A stretch of 64,000 bases of DNA, from positions 32,067,531 to 32,131,530 of the forward strand of contig CM026554.1 of the NCBI GenBank assembly GCA_015143295.1, given 5' to 3'. A program made the position numbers and the translations under genes. Under the pieces are notes generated by a model. That model worked only from the letters and a program-made list of their open reading frames with translations, was not told the DNA's origin and made no database searches. Shown in pieces: positions 10,264 through 21,366 of the stretch (position 1 is its first letter; every line of letters starts with the position of its first letter). This DNA comes from Tetracentron sinense. Taxonomy: Eukaryota > Streptophyta > Magnoliopsida > Trochodendrales > Trochodendraceae.

Positions 10264-11163
10264 CATGGTTGTTAAATTGTTCCGATTTATGATTCAAACC
10301 GTACAGATTTGAATTGAGTCGTGGGTAAAACGATTCAAATCTCATCTGAAAATCGGAATTGGGTTAAATCTCATTAGATTTTTTATTCATATTGCGATTT
10401 GCAATTCAAATTGTACAATCCGTACAATTCATGCGATTCGAGCATGAAACCCTATTACGAACCGATATTTTTAATAAAAATGATTTTTTATTCTTTTAAT
10501 TTTTTTAAATACTTTATGTCTTTTAATAAGAGAGAATGAACGAGAAAACTTGTTACAAATATGTCAAAACCCTTGTTAGGGTTTTCTCTCTATTGCTGTC
10601 AAATCGGAAAAAAATACAAAGGAAAAAAAAAAGATGATGGTGTTGGAGAGCTAGACTCTTGGAGAACTTGATAGTTTATTTTATTAATCTTTTTTATTGT
10701 ACAAGTCTTTTAGTTTGATGGGGCTCTTGTTTTTCGGTTCAGTTTCAGCGTATTGGCTCACGATCTCGTTAGCTATGCGTTTTGTTCGTCCTTTGTATCT
10801 TTGTTTCATTTTATATATTATCGTGCATTATCGATAAAAAAAAGTTACTTGATCTCATACAACATGATTAAATGAGTTTACTTTTATTGATTTAACTTTG
10901 ATGATATCGAGGATTAAGTTTATTTTATGGAGTTCATTCTCGTTTTGTATAGTGTATGCAATGAAATGTTCATTACTTACTTTTATCAATAGATATGAAT
11001 GAAATTTTTTGGATATTGAATTATTCCATTTTTCTGATTTATTAAATATTTTTTGTATTATTTAAACAATTTTAAAAAAATAGATTCAATCTTACAATTT
11101 ACTATTTGAATCGGATTGGCCCTAAAACGATTTTACGATTATATTAAGATTTAACAAAATTGC
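10264..11163. mobile_element. Possible 900-bp non-autonomous DNA element
   Basis: The ends carry an inverted TTGTTAAAT (left) and ATTTAACAA (right). Both ends are enriched in GATTCAAAT/ATTTGAATC words near the termini. CTACATA occurs directly outside each end (10,257-10,263 and 11,164-11,170), which may be a 7-bp target duplication. There is no coding capacity. The terminal repeats are imperfect outside the 9-bp core, so this is a tentative MITE-like call. A short L1-like tail appears to sit inside it. Confidence 0.4.
10673..10843 (+). mobile_element. Possible truncated L1 tail inside the 900-bp element
   Basis: A T-rich trailer ends ATTATCGAT and then eight As at 10,836-10,843. ACTTGAT occurs just before (10,666-10,672) and shortly after (10,847-10,853), a possible target duplication with a 3-bp offset. 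No coding motif is seen, so the call rests on the tail layout alone. Confidence 0.3.
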
Positions 11164-11226
11164 CTACATAAGAATGTTGCCTTCAAATCTAGTTGACATA
11201 ATTATAAGTCAAAATAACTAAATAAG

Positions 11227-11269
11227 CCACTAGTGACATTTTTTTTTTCGGTAGACCACTAGTGACATT
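11227..11269 (-). mobile_element. Ultra-short L1-tail insertion with 14-bp TSD
   Basis: CCACTAGTGACATT is repeated exactly at 11,227-11,240 and 11,256-11,269. Between the copies lie 15 bp, which read on the minus strand as TCTACCG plus eight As. Exact 14-bp flanking repeats around a bare A-tail with an L1-like last few bases fit target-primed insertion by L1 machinery that stopped almost at once. A slippage origin is less likely because the repeats flank unrelated sequence. Confidence 0.6.
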
Positions 11270-12445
11270 AAAATTCTTTTTTAGGTGAATTGTACAACAC
11301 GTAAGTATGTTAGATTATATTCAATTCTCCTTATGTAAATCCTTCCATCACTTTCTAGCATTGTAGTTATCCATGGAGCCAACCCCATTTTAATTTTTTA
11401 GCCAAAAATTCATTTGCATCCTATTACTTAGTTTATCTTTGGATAATTAAACTAAATCCTAAACATATTTCTGATATTCATGGATTCTAATTCTCCGCTT
11501 ATTTTTTTTTTTTTTTCCCACTTATCATAGCCACAGAAGTCAAGGCCTCCAAAAAAAGTGAGTAGGCCATCAATAGTATCTTCATTAATTAAACTAAGAC
11601 CAAAAGTCCATAAGCCTCAAAGAGAGATATTTCTTTTCCTTTGAGTTCTGGACAAGGTGTTATACTTTGGTAAAGGTGCTTGAATTGAATTATTAGTATT
11701 TGTATCCTTTTAGGCTTTTCTTTGGCTGGAACTTATTTCCGATATTTCCACTAAATTATTATAATTTCTTATATCTCTTCCTACACATTCTAAATATAAA
11801 ATAAAATCTTTTAAATTTAGAGCATCTCTAAAAAGTAGCAATATACTAATTGAGCCGACTTGTCAGATTTAAGAATTATGAATATGAAGTACTTAGAGCT
11901 CTTTGGATACCATATAAATATAATCATTAGTCCTTAAGAATCTGACTTTACTCTTACTTTGTTGGGACCCAAACATCTGCTGAAAAGCCCCCAAACTTTT
12001 AAGGTTAGAATGGTCAATTATTTTAGCATCTAAAGAATGTATTGCTAGGTGATTAGGCACTCTGTTGGGCTCAAGCGACTGGCCGCCTCAGGCAGTCATT
12101 ATTATAACTTGTCGCAGACTCATAGGTATCCACCTTCCTCACAAGCCAGAGAACGATAAAGACTCCATGGGACCCCATTTCCCCCAAACCTTTCTCTCCT
12201 CAACCGGGCTTCCTTCTGAACGGAAAACATAAATTTGATATATGTAATATTATTATTGTTTAAAGACAAAAAAGTTACTTTATTTGAAAATATTAGTTTG
12301 GTAAATTAAAAAATATGTTATTTTGTTTACTTTTTCATGTCTTTTACCATAAAATATGTTATGGTTTATACATCCAACCAAAAAAAGATTTGCAGATAGA
12401 AGAAGAGAGGAATGATGTCAAGTTTGTTTCTCTCATGTTAACCTG

Positions 12446-12450
<5 letters not shown>
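11270..12450. other. AT-rich spacer with a small repeat relic
   Basis: No gene is seen. Around 12,050-12,120 a GC-richer patch with CTAGGTGATTAGGC and GCCGCCTCAGGC words resembles the ends of the inverted-repeat element at 12,523-13,234 and may be a relic of the same family. The rest is featureless AT-rich DNA. Confidence 0.5.

Positions 12451-12480
<30 letters not shown>
12451..12480. repeat. (CT)n microsatellite
   Basis: About 29 bp of near-perfect CT dinucleotide repeat. It lies just upstream of the inverted-repeat element at 12,523. Confidence 0.95.
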
Positions 12481-12483
<3 letters not shown>

Positions 12484-12522
12484 CTGTTTGTGGGTGGACC
12501 ATATGGTCTTCATATGCTTTTG

Positions 12523-13234
12523 CATAGTTGTTACAAATGCTGCCTAGGCGACCAAGCATACAAGTGGGCTCAGGTGGTCCAATAATAATTTTTAAAAAGG
12601 CCTTTAAATGCCTCAAATTTCTTCTATGACCCCCAAAACTCTAATAAACTCATATTTAAAGAGGTTTTTTTATAATTTAAATAAATGTAAACCCATAATT
12701 ATATATTTTTTATTACATTTCTTGAGTATAATCGAGAAAAATGAAGAAAGAAGAAATGAGAGTATGATATACGGCCTCCCTCTCCCACTCTCTTGTCTCT
12801 CTCATGTTTAACGTCACATTGACTGACTGACTATTTTTATGTTATTTATTCAGTCATATACTCTCCCTCCTCTCTCATCTCCTTCCTCTCATGTTGGGTT
12901 GTTACTGTAAACAATTGTTTCTTTCTATTTTTATCCTTCATAATCTCTCTCTCCTCCCCTCCCCTTTTGACAATCATTGTAGACTTTGTTTTTTTGTTCC
13001 CTTTTTTTATCCTCAACACTTGAAGTCCCCATTTATTGTTCTTAGAACTGTCTCCAAGGATAGTTCTATCAAAGTGTTTTTTTTTTTTTTTTTTTTGTAA
13101 TTTACATGAACTGCAGGACCCCTTATTTAAGGAAATGTGTCATACATAGATCTCATATTGGGGGATGTCTACAGCAAAAAATTCATCAAGCGGCACCTTA
13201 GGCGTCCATGGGGTTGGTCGCCTTGACAACTATG
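12523..13234. mobile_element. Inverted-repeat non-autonomous element
   Basis: CATAGTTGT at 12,523-12,531 is matched in inverted orientation by ACAACTATG at 13,226-13,234. The sub-terminal GGCGACCAAG and TGGTCGCC are also inverted. GCCTAGGCGACC-type ends of this kind are common in plant non-autonomous elements. The interior is T-rich and non-coding with a long T-run near 13,076-13,096. The flanking bases do not give a convincing target duplication, so the superfamily is unassigned. Confidence 0.45.
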
Positions 13235-13388
13235 TGCTAGACTTATTAATCTTACTATGTACATGATTAAGAATAAAATAATAGTTGATACAGCTGTCCT
13301 TGAAGTTAGTGGAATGCAGATTATGGTGATTGAACGTAAACCATTAAACCCATCCATGTGAAGAAGTGTCATGCTTCCACACGTTCAG

Positions 13389-13592
13389 TCCTCAAGGACA
13401 TTGAAAGAATTAGTGCAGCATTTTTACTTCTAATTGGACAGCCATAATTCACGGCACCTTCTAGATGATATGTACAGTTTGCAACTATGATGTCTATCAA
13501 TGATGGTACAATAGCCTAAGTCTTTATTTATGTACATGGGGTATGTTCCCCTTTTTTGATTAATGAATTACCTATACTTATCCCAGAAAAAA
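13389..13592 (+). mobile_element. 5'-truncated L1 3' fragment
   Basis: About 200 bp ending CTTATCCCAG and seven As. The CCCCTTTTTTGATTAATGAA trailer is typical of plant L1 3' UTRs. CACGTTCAG lies immediately before the segment (13,380-13,388) and again at 13,600-13,608. With the bases to its left (ATGCTT/ATGATT) this makes a slightly diverged duplication of about 16-18 bp. No coding region is left. Confidence 0.5.
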
Positions 13593-14037
13593 ATGATTGC
13601 ACGTTCAGCAATCCTATACTATAGATGCAAGCTTAACAGTCAATTGAATTACTTATGTGAAAATTCATAGATTATTATCCACCTCTATCACACCTAAGTA
13701 TCTTTATTTTTCTCTTTGAGACTTCACCTCAATTTTATATACTAAGGTTGTGTTTGGTAACTTTAGTTTTTAGAGTTTTTTTGACTTGTTTGAAAAGATA
13801 GATATTTGGTGCTTTCTAGACAGTTCATTAACTATCTAAGAAAAGAGAGCTTTTTTACCCATTTTCTCTACAAAACAGCAAACTGGATGTGATTGACAGA
13901 CCAGATGGAGATTTAGGTGAGTGGTAAGTTCTTCCAACCCTAGTAAAAGTCCACCCACCTATCTCCTTTCCTACACACACTTGTTGTTTTGGGCTCACAA
14001 CCCATAGAGAAAAACATGCGAAGCTCTCTTTGAACAT
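13593..14037. other. Spacer, nothing firm
   Basis: AT-rich DNA with one short minus-strand open frame near 13,855-14,037 that shows no family resemblance. Nothing else is recognised. Confidence 0.5.
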
Positions 14038-14413
14038 TGGTGAATAACAGAAATTCCAAAGAAATTTTAGCTATTGCATGATTTTCCAAGTTGCTAACTT
14101 ACCAGCAAAACAGAAATTTAAATTCATTAAAAAAAAAATTCAAATATACGCTATAATGAAGGGTTTCGAACAAAACAAAACCCTAGAACATGACCAGCTC
14201 CAATGGTGAATAACAGAAATTTCAAAGAGATTTTAGCTATTGCATTCATTTTTCAAGTTGCCAAAATAAATAAGATAATAGAAAGATTGATAAACAAAGA
14301 AAATGAACAGAAATTTAAATTATTTTTTATAAAAAAAATTGCAAAGAGAACATACGCTAGGTTGAAGAGTTTCAGACAAAACGAAACCCTAGAACATGGC
14401 GAGCTCCAATGCG
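14038..14413. repeat. Tandem duplication, units about 166 and 210 bp
   Basis: Both units begin TGGTGAATAACAGAAATT (14,038 and 14,204). Both end near an AAACCCTAGAACATG word followed by AGCTCCAA. The second copy is longer in its middle. On the minus strand the end regions read like the 5' leader of a plant gene, so the duplication may have copied part of a promoter or leader. Confidence 0.7.
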
Positions 14414-14620
14414 GGATCAATGGATCTCATAACGGAAGCGAGCTCGAAAGGCTGAGTGAAAGAGAATTACCGGCGGCGAGCACAAACGGCAGAAGGAACG
14501 GCAACCAAAATCCGGCGGGAATTGGAGGAGGACGAGAGGAATGAAAGAAGAAGAAGAAGAAGAGAAATGAGGTTTTTTATGGGGCTATAATATATGTACT
14601 AGCTGAGGATACACGTGCCT
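14390..14620 (-). promoter_or_regulatory. Possible 5' leader of a plant gene
   Basis: On the minus strand a CCATAAAAAACC TATA-like word (about 14,570-14,582) is followed by a CTT-rich pyrimidine tract and then a GC-rich leader. That leader ends GCCGCCG and is followed by GTAATT, a possible splice donor. Further on is CTAGGGTTTCG, a telo-box-like word frequent in plant 5' UTRs. No convincing coding exon was found downstream, so this may be an orphan or decayed promoter. This is inference from composition and order only. Confidence 0.3.
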
Positions 14621-14642
14621 CTGTGTATCACACCGATGGCAA

Positions 14643-14730
14643 GGTGTGCCTGTGCCGTGTGCCGTGTGCCGTGTGCTCTTCTCCTCAAGCCTATAACCTG
14701 AATGGTGTACTGTAACCTGAATGGTGTACT
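14643..14730. repeat. Short tandem repeats (7 bp and 19 bp)
   Basis: GCCGTGT-type 7-bp units repeat about four times at 14,643-14,675. A 19-bp unit (TAACCTGAATGGTGTACT plus one base) is duplicated at 14,693-14,711 and 14,712-14,730. Both look like simple slippage. Confidence 0.8.
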
Positions 14731-14895
14731 GGGGGATCCCTGTAATGTGCACAAAAATTTATTGTTTTTTCTAATGTTATATGGTGGGCTTTAATCTTCA
14801 CCCTTTAATAATGGAATTAAAGGGTTAAAATTTTAGGATAGCCAAGGCTGCCCTCATAGACTATGACCACATTATACAAAATAACATTCTTCATA

Positions 14896-15983
14896 CAAGG
14901 GCGGAGCTAGGATTTTATTGTAGGGAAGCACACAATAATTGATTGAAAATAAATAATTAAGTAGGTACGGAATATTTTGGGCTTGGGATTGGGGGACGTA
15001 GCCCCCCCCCCCCCCCCAAAGAAAAAAAATAGCAACAGTTTATGGGTCATTTCGTTCATATGTTTCTTACATATCCTACTGGTATTGTTTCTCCTTGTTT
15101 ACAAGGTAATTGTCCCCTTATCCTACGGCTATGCATTATTAAATAATTAAATAACGGATTTTTTTTCAATACCCATAAGGTATCTAAACATACAATACCT
15201 TCAGATCCAATCTAAAGATGGACGGTTTGGATGTGTTCATATGAAGACACACTTATCCCTTAATTTTTGCATGGTTCTTTGGTTTTTCACGCTGTTCTTG
15301 TGACTTGCTACTGCCGGTAACCAATTAGAATCGTGGCCAGATGAACGGCCACGATTCTAAGGTACTTAAGCTTTTCATACACTAGGGGTATGGAAGTGCT
15401 ACTCTTAAGTAACATTGTATACAAAATAGAAAAATGTTTAACGGACCGTGTATTCCGTTGTGTAGCGGAATGTGTGGTCCTCATTGGTTCACACCCCCTT
15501 TTTTATAACACCCATTAATAGTTGTTAAGTTCACTCACTCCTAGGATTCATCCTCCAACCTTGATTTTTAGAAGAAAAAAATTGTTAATCTTAATTTAGT
15601 TAAGCTTGACCATAGGGGTTAAAATGGGTCAATTAGATAGCGGAAGGTGGGGTTAGCCAATCACTCCTTAAAAAAATATATTTTGTTTTCAAAAGTTTAG
15701 ATATCTCCTTGCCCAATGGCTATGTCTAAATAATATAATAAAGTATTATAATTTTTTTTCTAAAAGTTGAAAAGTAGTTGCTCATTTATTTTATCTAATG
15801 ACTATGCCCTATTAAATAATTAAACAAAATTATATGAAAATGTTTGTCTTTTTCACAAGTTCAATGGGTCAGCTACCCCACGACTATGGTTTAGTAAACT
15901 ATAAATAAAAAAATAAAAAAAAAGATGAGGGGGGCCTACCCCATGCACGGGGGGAGGGCACGTGCCCCCTGGCTCTGCCTTTG
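14896..15983. mobile_element. Non-autonomous hAT-like element, 1.09 kb
   Basis: The left end CAAGGGCGGAGCTAGG is matched by the inverted right end (CAAAGGCAGAGCCAGG on the minus strand) at 13 of 16 positions. The flanks TCTTCATA (14,888-14,895) and TCTCCATA (15,984-15,991) agree at 7 of 8 bases. An 8-bp duplication and a CA-starting GGGCGGAGC terminus are hAT features. The interior has no transposase and includes a run of 17 Cs around 15,001-15,017. Confidence 0.65.
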
Positions 15984-16070
15984 TCTCCATAATAGCATTA
16001 CGTGTACATTATAAAAAAAAAATTTTAAAAAAAGTAGCATAAAATGTTAATATTTAATAAATAGATTAAA

Positions 16071-19000
16071 TGTAATTTATGGTTTAGATTAAATGTTAAT
16101 CTAAATTAAAGGATAATTATTATTATTATTTAATTAACTCAATATAAGGGGATATGGGTTCGACCCATATCCATAAAAGCCCTCTAAAATGGACCTTATT
16201 GGTGGGCCCAAGCCCATGGGATAGACTCCCTAGGGTGGGCACCCACTTCAAGATTCCTAATTGTTAGGGAGTTGGTTAGTAGATAATTATTAATTAATTA
16301 GTATTTATCTAATGGGATTAGATGTTTTACTTGCAAGACAAGAAATAAAGAGATAAGGATTATCCTTATCATAACTTGATGCTCAAGTCTCCCTTTCCCT
16401 CACGCCCTCTCTAGCTCACGCCCACCCCTGGGGGGTTTCCAATTTGATTAAAATCCCTAGATTCTAGGGAGTTTGTTACATCGCATTAATTAATGAATCA
16501 TTTTATGAAAAGGAATCCTAAATTTAAAAGTTTGTTATAACTAATTAGTTATGAATAAACATGGAGTTTAGTAATAATAAGAGTTATCATTATTTAGTAA
16601 CTCAATGGGATAACAATCATTATTAGATAATGATTAGGATTTGGTCTAGATGTGGGTACTAAAGGGATTCATTATTTTATCCTCAAAATTTTTGTGAGCA
16701 GAGAGAGAATACTCTCTTAATTTTTGTGAGCTACAAGAGAGACCTCAAGTTATTTTGAAGGCTAGGGTTTTTTACCCTTAGGTTTTATGAGATAGAAAAT
16801 CTACTCCATCATCATCCTTCATCTCTTTGTTCTTCAAAAACCAATGATAGATTCAAAAGCTTTGTGGCGATAGCGAAGAACGAGGATTGAGCTTTGAGTA
16901 TTTCTTCGAGAAATCTCTATAAAGAGTTTTGACGATTCATTGTATTTTGTGCTTCACCGGTGAACATCATTCACCGAGGTAATTTTCTAAACACATAGTT
17001 AATATTATTTGATATCTATGGTGTAAAGATCTTCGGAATCCAGTTTTCCTTATAATTTTTTATCTGGATTCCCTTCACCAATTTGTGGGTTTTAGGTTAC
17101 CAACACCTAAGAAAAAGTTTGGGAGAGAAAATGGAGAAATTCTAGGGTTCCAAAGAGGGGTTTTTGTTGGAAATCAAGAAGGAGCTCGAATCCTCACTTC
17201 CCAAACTTCCATGAGCTTGGATCTTCTTCCTAGAGCCGGGATCTCCATTTTCAAGCTCAAATTCGTGTCCATTCATCATTCCAAGCTAAGATTTAGTCCT
17301 TGCAAGGTAAGTACATCCTATTATCTAACTTTTGTATGAAACAAGTATTGAAATGAATGATTTCCTTGTATGATTGAAATAGAAATGGTAAGTAAATTTC
17401 TACTACCTAGCCTTGCATGTCCCAAATATTGAAAAGAATGATAGTATGTGTGATTTTGAATAAGAAATTGTTAGTACACCCTTCTAGTTGGCTTAGTAAT
17501 AACTTAGGTTTTAAAGAATGAATGTTGGATTGAGCTTGTATGTTATTTTCTCTAACCAAGCATGTTCACCTAAAATGTATAGATTAATTTAAATGGTTAT
17601 GCATGTGTGGGATGCATGGATGGTTGAGGCGAATTTGGATGTCATGGAGGATGTGGATGGTTGTTGTATAATGGAAAATTGGGAAGAGCAATGTACACAT
17701 AAAACATGCACTCTAGGTGTTTAATGAAATGTTTTACAATGAAAAGATGAGTTAAATGCTTATAGAAATGTTGAATGTCATGTGTTTGATAAAATGCATG
17801 TATGATAATTAAACCTAAGACTATGAAAGCATGATTTAAGATTTTTCCACAAATGTCAAATTGCTATCATGCATATATATATGCTTCCTTTAAGATCTCT
17901 CATGCCTATAGAAATACTTGAATGTCATATGTTATTCTTTAAGTATCTTTATGTCACATTCATGTTCACAAATCATCATACACAAACACGTATGCATGAA
18001 CCGAGTTTTTCTAAGTACAATCATATGAAATTAAATCAAGACAAGACAAGTGTGATTCTAAAACACGAATAAGACAAGACAAGACAAGAGTGATTCTCAC
18101 GAGGCAAGAACAAGACAAGAAAGAGATTTAAGTAAGATAAGAAAGTCAAGATGCTAGTATGTCTGTCTATTTCATAGTTCGGGTACTAGTTAAAACAAGA
18201 CAAGATGCTAGTATGTCCATTCATTTCATAGTTCGGGTACTAGTTAATACAAGACAAGATGCTAGTATATCCGTTCATTTCATAATTCGGGTACTAGTTA
18301 ATACAAGACAAAATGCTAGTATGCCCATTCATTTCATAGTTCAGGTACTAGTTAATACAAGACAAGATGCTAGTATGTCTATTCATTTCATAGTTCGGGT
18401 ACTAGTTAATACAAGATAAGATGCTAGTATATCCGTTCATTTCATAGTTCGGGTACTAGTTAATACAAGACAAGATGCTTGTATGTCCGTCAATTTCATA
18501 GTTCGAGTACTAGTTAATACAAGACAAGATGCTAGTATGTCCGTCCATTTCATAGTCCGGGTACTAGTTAATACAAGACAAGATGCTAGTATGTCCATCC
18601 ATTCACAGTTTGGGTACTAGTTAATGAAAATGAAAAACGCTAGACATGATCTTTCATTTCATAGTTCGGGTGCTAGCTAAATAAGATAAGCGAAACAAAG
18701 AATTTCATAAGATGTATAAGGAACTCACAAGACTCATAAGACGAATAAGGAACTCACAAAACTCATAAGACGTATAAGGAACTCATAAGACTCATAAGAT
18801 GCATAAGGAGCTCACAAGGTAATTGAAATACGTGTTGATTAAAGCATGAACTTAAAGTATGATGTTCGAGACTTTACATTTGCTATCTTGTCTTAACTTC
18901 CGCACTTTGATTATATATATGTGATGATGAACTGTATCCTGTATGACATATTAATATATTGTAACATGGTTAGTTAGTAGTATGTATACGCTGAGTATTC

Positions 19001-19421
19001 AATACTCAGCCGAATTGTTATTTTGGTAGATTCTAGGTTGGTCAGTCATGCTCCAGAGACATGGGTCGAGGAGGTTCATGGAGAGCAGGAGCTTTCTCGG
19101 GATTTTCATGCAGATGTTAGGGGCCTTGACATGTGGCCTTATGGTTGAGTTGAGTGAGAGAGACATGTATTTTGAGATTTTGTTTTGGAGATTTTCATGT
19201 AGGCTTGAGTTAGTAACTCAGGTGTTGGACCTTTTGTACATGTTGTATTATTTATTTAGTTATTTATCTATGTTAACAATTGGGAGAACTTTTATATATC
19301 AGAAGGAAATTTCTTTTGGTCCACTATTTATCATGCCATGTATACTCATTGTAGGATGATTTTAAGTATAAGTCACATTGTCAAAATGTCATAACTCCTA
19401 GGGGTATTTTGGGGCGTGACA
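16071..19421 (+). mobile_element. LTR-like non-coding region, probable Ty3/gypsy solo LTR
   Basis: There is no coding capacity. The right end GGGGCGTGACA and inner modules (a GAGTATTCAATACTCAGCC palindrome, an AAGACAAGACAAG-rich tract, a long trailer) are shared in order with a minus-strand stretch at 30,883-32,125. That points to LTRs of related chromovirus-like elements. A left border at TGTAATTTATGG (16,071) is a guess and no clear 5-bp duplication was found. The 16,140-17,090 part, with CTCTCTTAATTTTTGTGAGC and CCGGTGAACATCATTCACCG words, could be a second LTR of another family. It is treated as an old, broken relic. Confidence 0.45.
18147..18640 (+). repeat. 54-bp tandem array, about nine copies
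   Basis: Units contain AAGATGCTAGTATGTCC and TAGTTCGGGTACTAGTTAAT and recur every 54 bp. Because 54 is a multiple of three, an open frame crosses the array and reads an 18-residue repeat. I take this as chance, not as a protein. The array sits in the LTR-like region and is preceded by AAGACAAGACAAG repeats. Confidence 0.9.
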
Positions 19422-20373
19422 ACTAAGGTCTTGTATGAGATTCAATTATAGATAGAGATACATATGAAGAAGAGATCATGTATTCTTTCATTCAATTGTC
19501 ATTAGAAATAGATTTTTTATAGTTGTTTCATTTCATTTTGTCCACCCTTTGGAGAATTTTCTATCAAAGGAAGCTTGCATGTAAAGCAACATTAATTTCC
19601 ATAAGATGCAAGCAAAGTAGTAAGGAGAGTAATGGTTTGGATGTCTGGCTCAGTCGGCTTGCAATGAATGAATTTGCATTTGCAACGGCTATACTATTGA
19701 AATAACAACCAACCATGGATTTTTGGAGGTATAGAATATGCAATAAATTTCTCATCAGGCGATATATGTCCTTATTTATTACATCTATATATCTAGCCCT
19801 TGAAAATATTCATATCCAAATGTGTTTGGAGGTATGTTCTATTCTTGTTTCCCATTTTTTCTCCTTCTTCTTCCTCTGGTCTCACATATACCCTAGGTAG
19901 TAGTATTACACTAATGATATAACTCTTGTGTCTATAGAAATTGGTTGTAGTATTGCATTTATAAGATAGTTCTTGATTCAAAGTGTTTATAGTAGACATG
20001 ATTTTCCATCTGATATATTGATTTGATGGCGCTAATATATGTAAATATTCGGGAATGATAAAACTGTCTAGGCAAGATAAATAAACAATTAGAATGTGAT
20101 AGCTTTGTTATCTATCAACTCCAACTTTGCCAGCTAATCATAAAGTAGACTTTTTTATGCATATATTAATTGCATTTTGTCTACATTTGATTGTCGCTTT
20201 ATAGCATTGTTTGACCTAATCAATGCTAAATTTTAGGGTAAGGGTTGACATATCATTTTTATCTACTATGTTATTGACCTACTTTGTTAAGCTCCTTTTG
20301 CGAAAGAAAGGACGAGAGAGTTGAAAATTTTGCGATCATGTGTTGGAATTCTCACCATCTCCACACTACATGA
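19422..20373. other. Spacer with one possible exon-like scrap
   Basis: Mostly AT-rich DNA with no clear element. At 19,620-19,703 the plus strand reads ESNGLDVWLSRLAMNEFAFA, which faintly recalls the single chlorophyll-binding helix of light-harvesting-like proteins (pattern G/S-R-x-A-M). No flanking exons, splice sites or transit peptide support it, so it is not called as a gene. Confidence 0.4.
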
Positions 20374-21066
20374 AAAGGCACAAGTAAGATATGTTTTTTC
20401 TTGCAAAAAATGATAGATCGGGACCGTCGTTTAATAATTGACGGTTAATTCTGAACAACCACGATTTATAATTATGGCTAATAATTTGCGCTAAAAATGA
20501 CGATTGAAGACCGTTATTTTTAGCCCCAACCCTAAATTGTTACGATCACACATGCATCTTGCCCTTTCTTCGATCTCAGACGCTTCTTCCATCCCGAACT
20601 ACTCTCTCATCTCCTTCTAGCTTTAAATCATTCGCTGGAAGTTTGCCCTTTCTTCAATCTCGGCAGTTTATCTCCGACAACGGTTATATTTTGTGACAAA
20701 CAACGGGTGAGTCTCAATTCAAGCACGTTACAATCTCTCTCTTTTTCTTTATTCTTTTCTTCTTTACATTTCTATGTTCTTAACCGAGAGATGGAAGCCC
20801 TTCTATTGCAATATCTCCCTCTCGATTTCCTTGTTCTCAATGTAGAGAGGGATTTCAGTTGGTAATTACCCTTTTCTGGTGAACTAAGTAGCTTAGTCTA
20901 GGGTTTTACTGGTATGGTACCCTAGATCTACACAAGGGAGGGGAGTGATGAGATGATATTTTCTTCTCAATGTTTGATGATGAAGTTGGGATAAGTGAAT
21001 AACAATGGAGTTCTAAGGTTGAAATTTTGGTACATTGGAGGGTTATTTTGTTTAATCTAGTGGTTA

Positions 21067-21366
21067 GTTTTTTTTTTTGAGTTAAAGAAAAATGGGGCTC
21101 CGGAGTGTCGTCACAACCCCCCGAGGCACTGGCCCCGGGATGACGGGTTGGAGTCCAGATTTAAGCTTGCCCATAGCAGGCACCTACCACCCAACTACCA
21201 ATGGCCCCCACCTTTAGTCCCACATTGCTAGGTTTCAAGACGTGCGGCCAGAGGGCAAGCTGGCAAACAAATGCCAGTTACAACACCCCCATAGGGTTGA
21301 ACTCGAGATGCCTAGCGTGGCACAGAAGGCATGAAGCCACTGAACCATAGTAGTGTACGAGAAATG
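21067..21366 (-). mobile_element. tRNA-derived SINE, about 300 bp
   Basis: On the minus strand the element begins near a Pol III A-box-like TGGTTCAGTGG and has a B-box-like GAGTTCAACCC about 40 bp later. It ends in an A-run (11 Ts at 21,068-21,078 on the plus strand). GTGGTTA flanks it at 21,060-21,066 and 21,367-21,373. A second weak box pair (CATTGGTAGTTGGGTGG and GGACTCCAACCC) in the other half suggests a dimeric SINE. It lies inside the CACTA-like element, so it inserted later. Confidence 0.65.

Noticed and set aside
18159-18419. Apparent 18-residue repeat protein
   Set aside because: A 54-bp array is a multiple of three and stays open by chance. It lies in an LTR-like region with no start context or neighbours.
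19620-19703. Light-harvesting-like helix (SRLAMNEFAFA)
   Set aside because: Similarity is limited to a few residues, with no flanking exons or second landmark.
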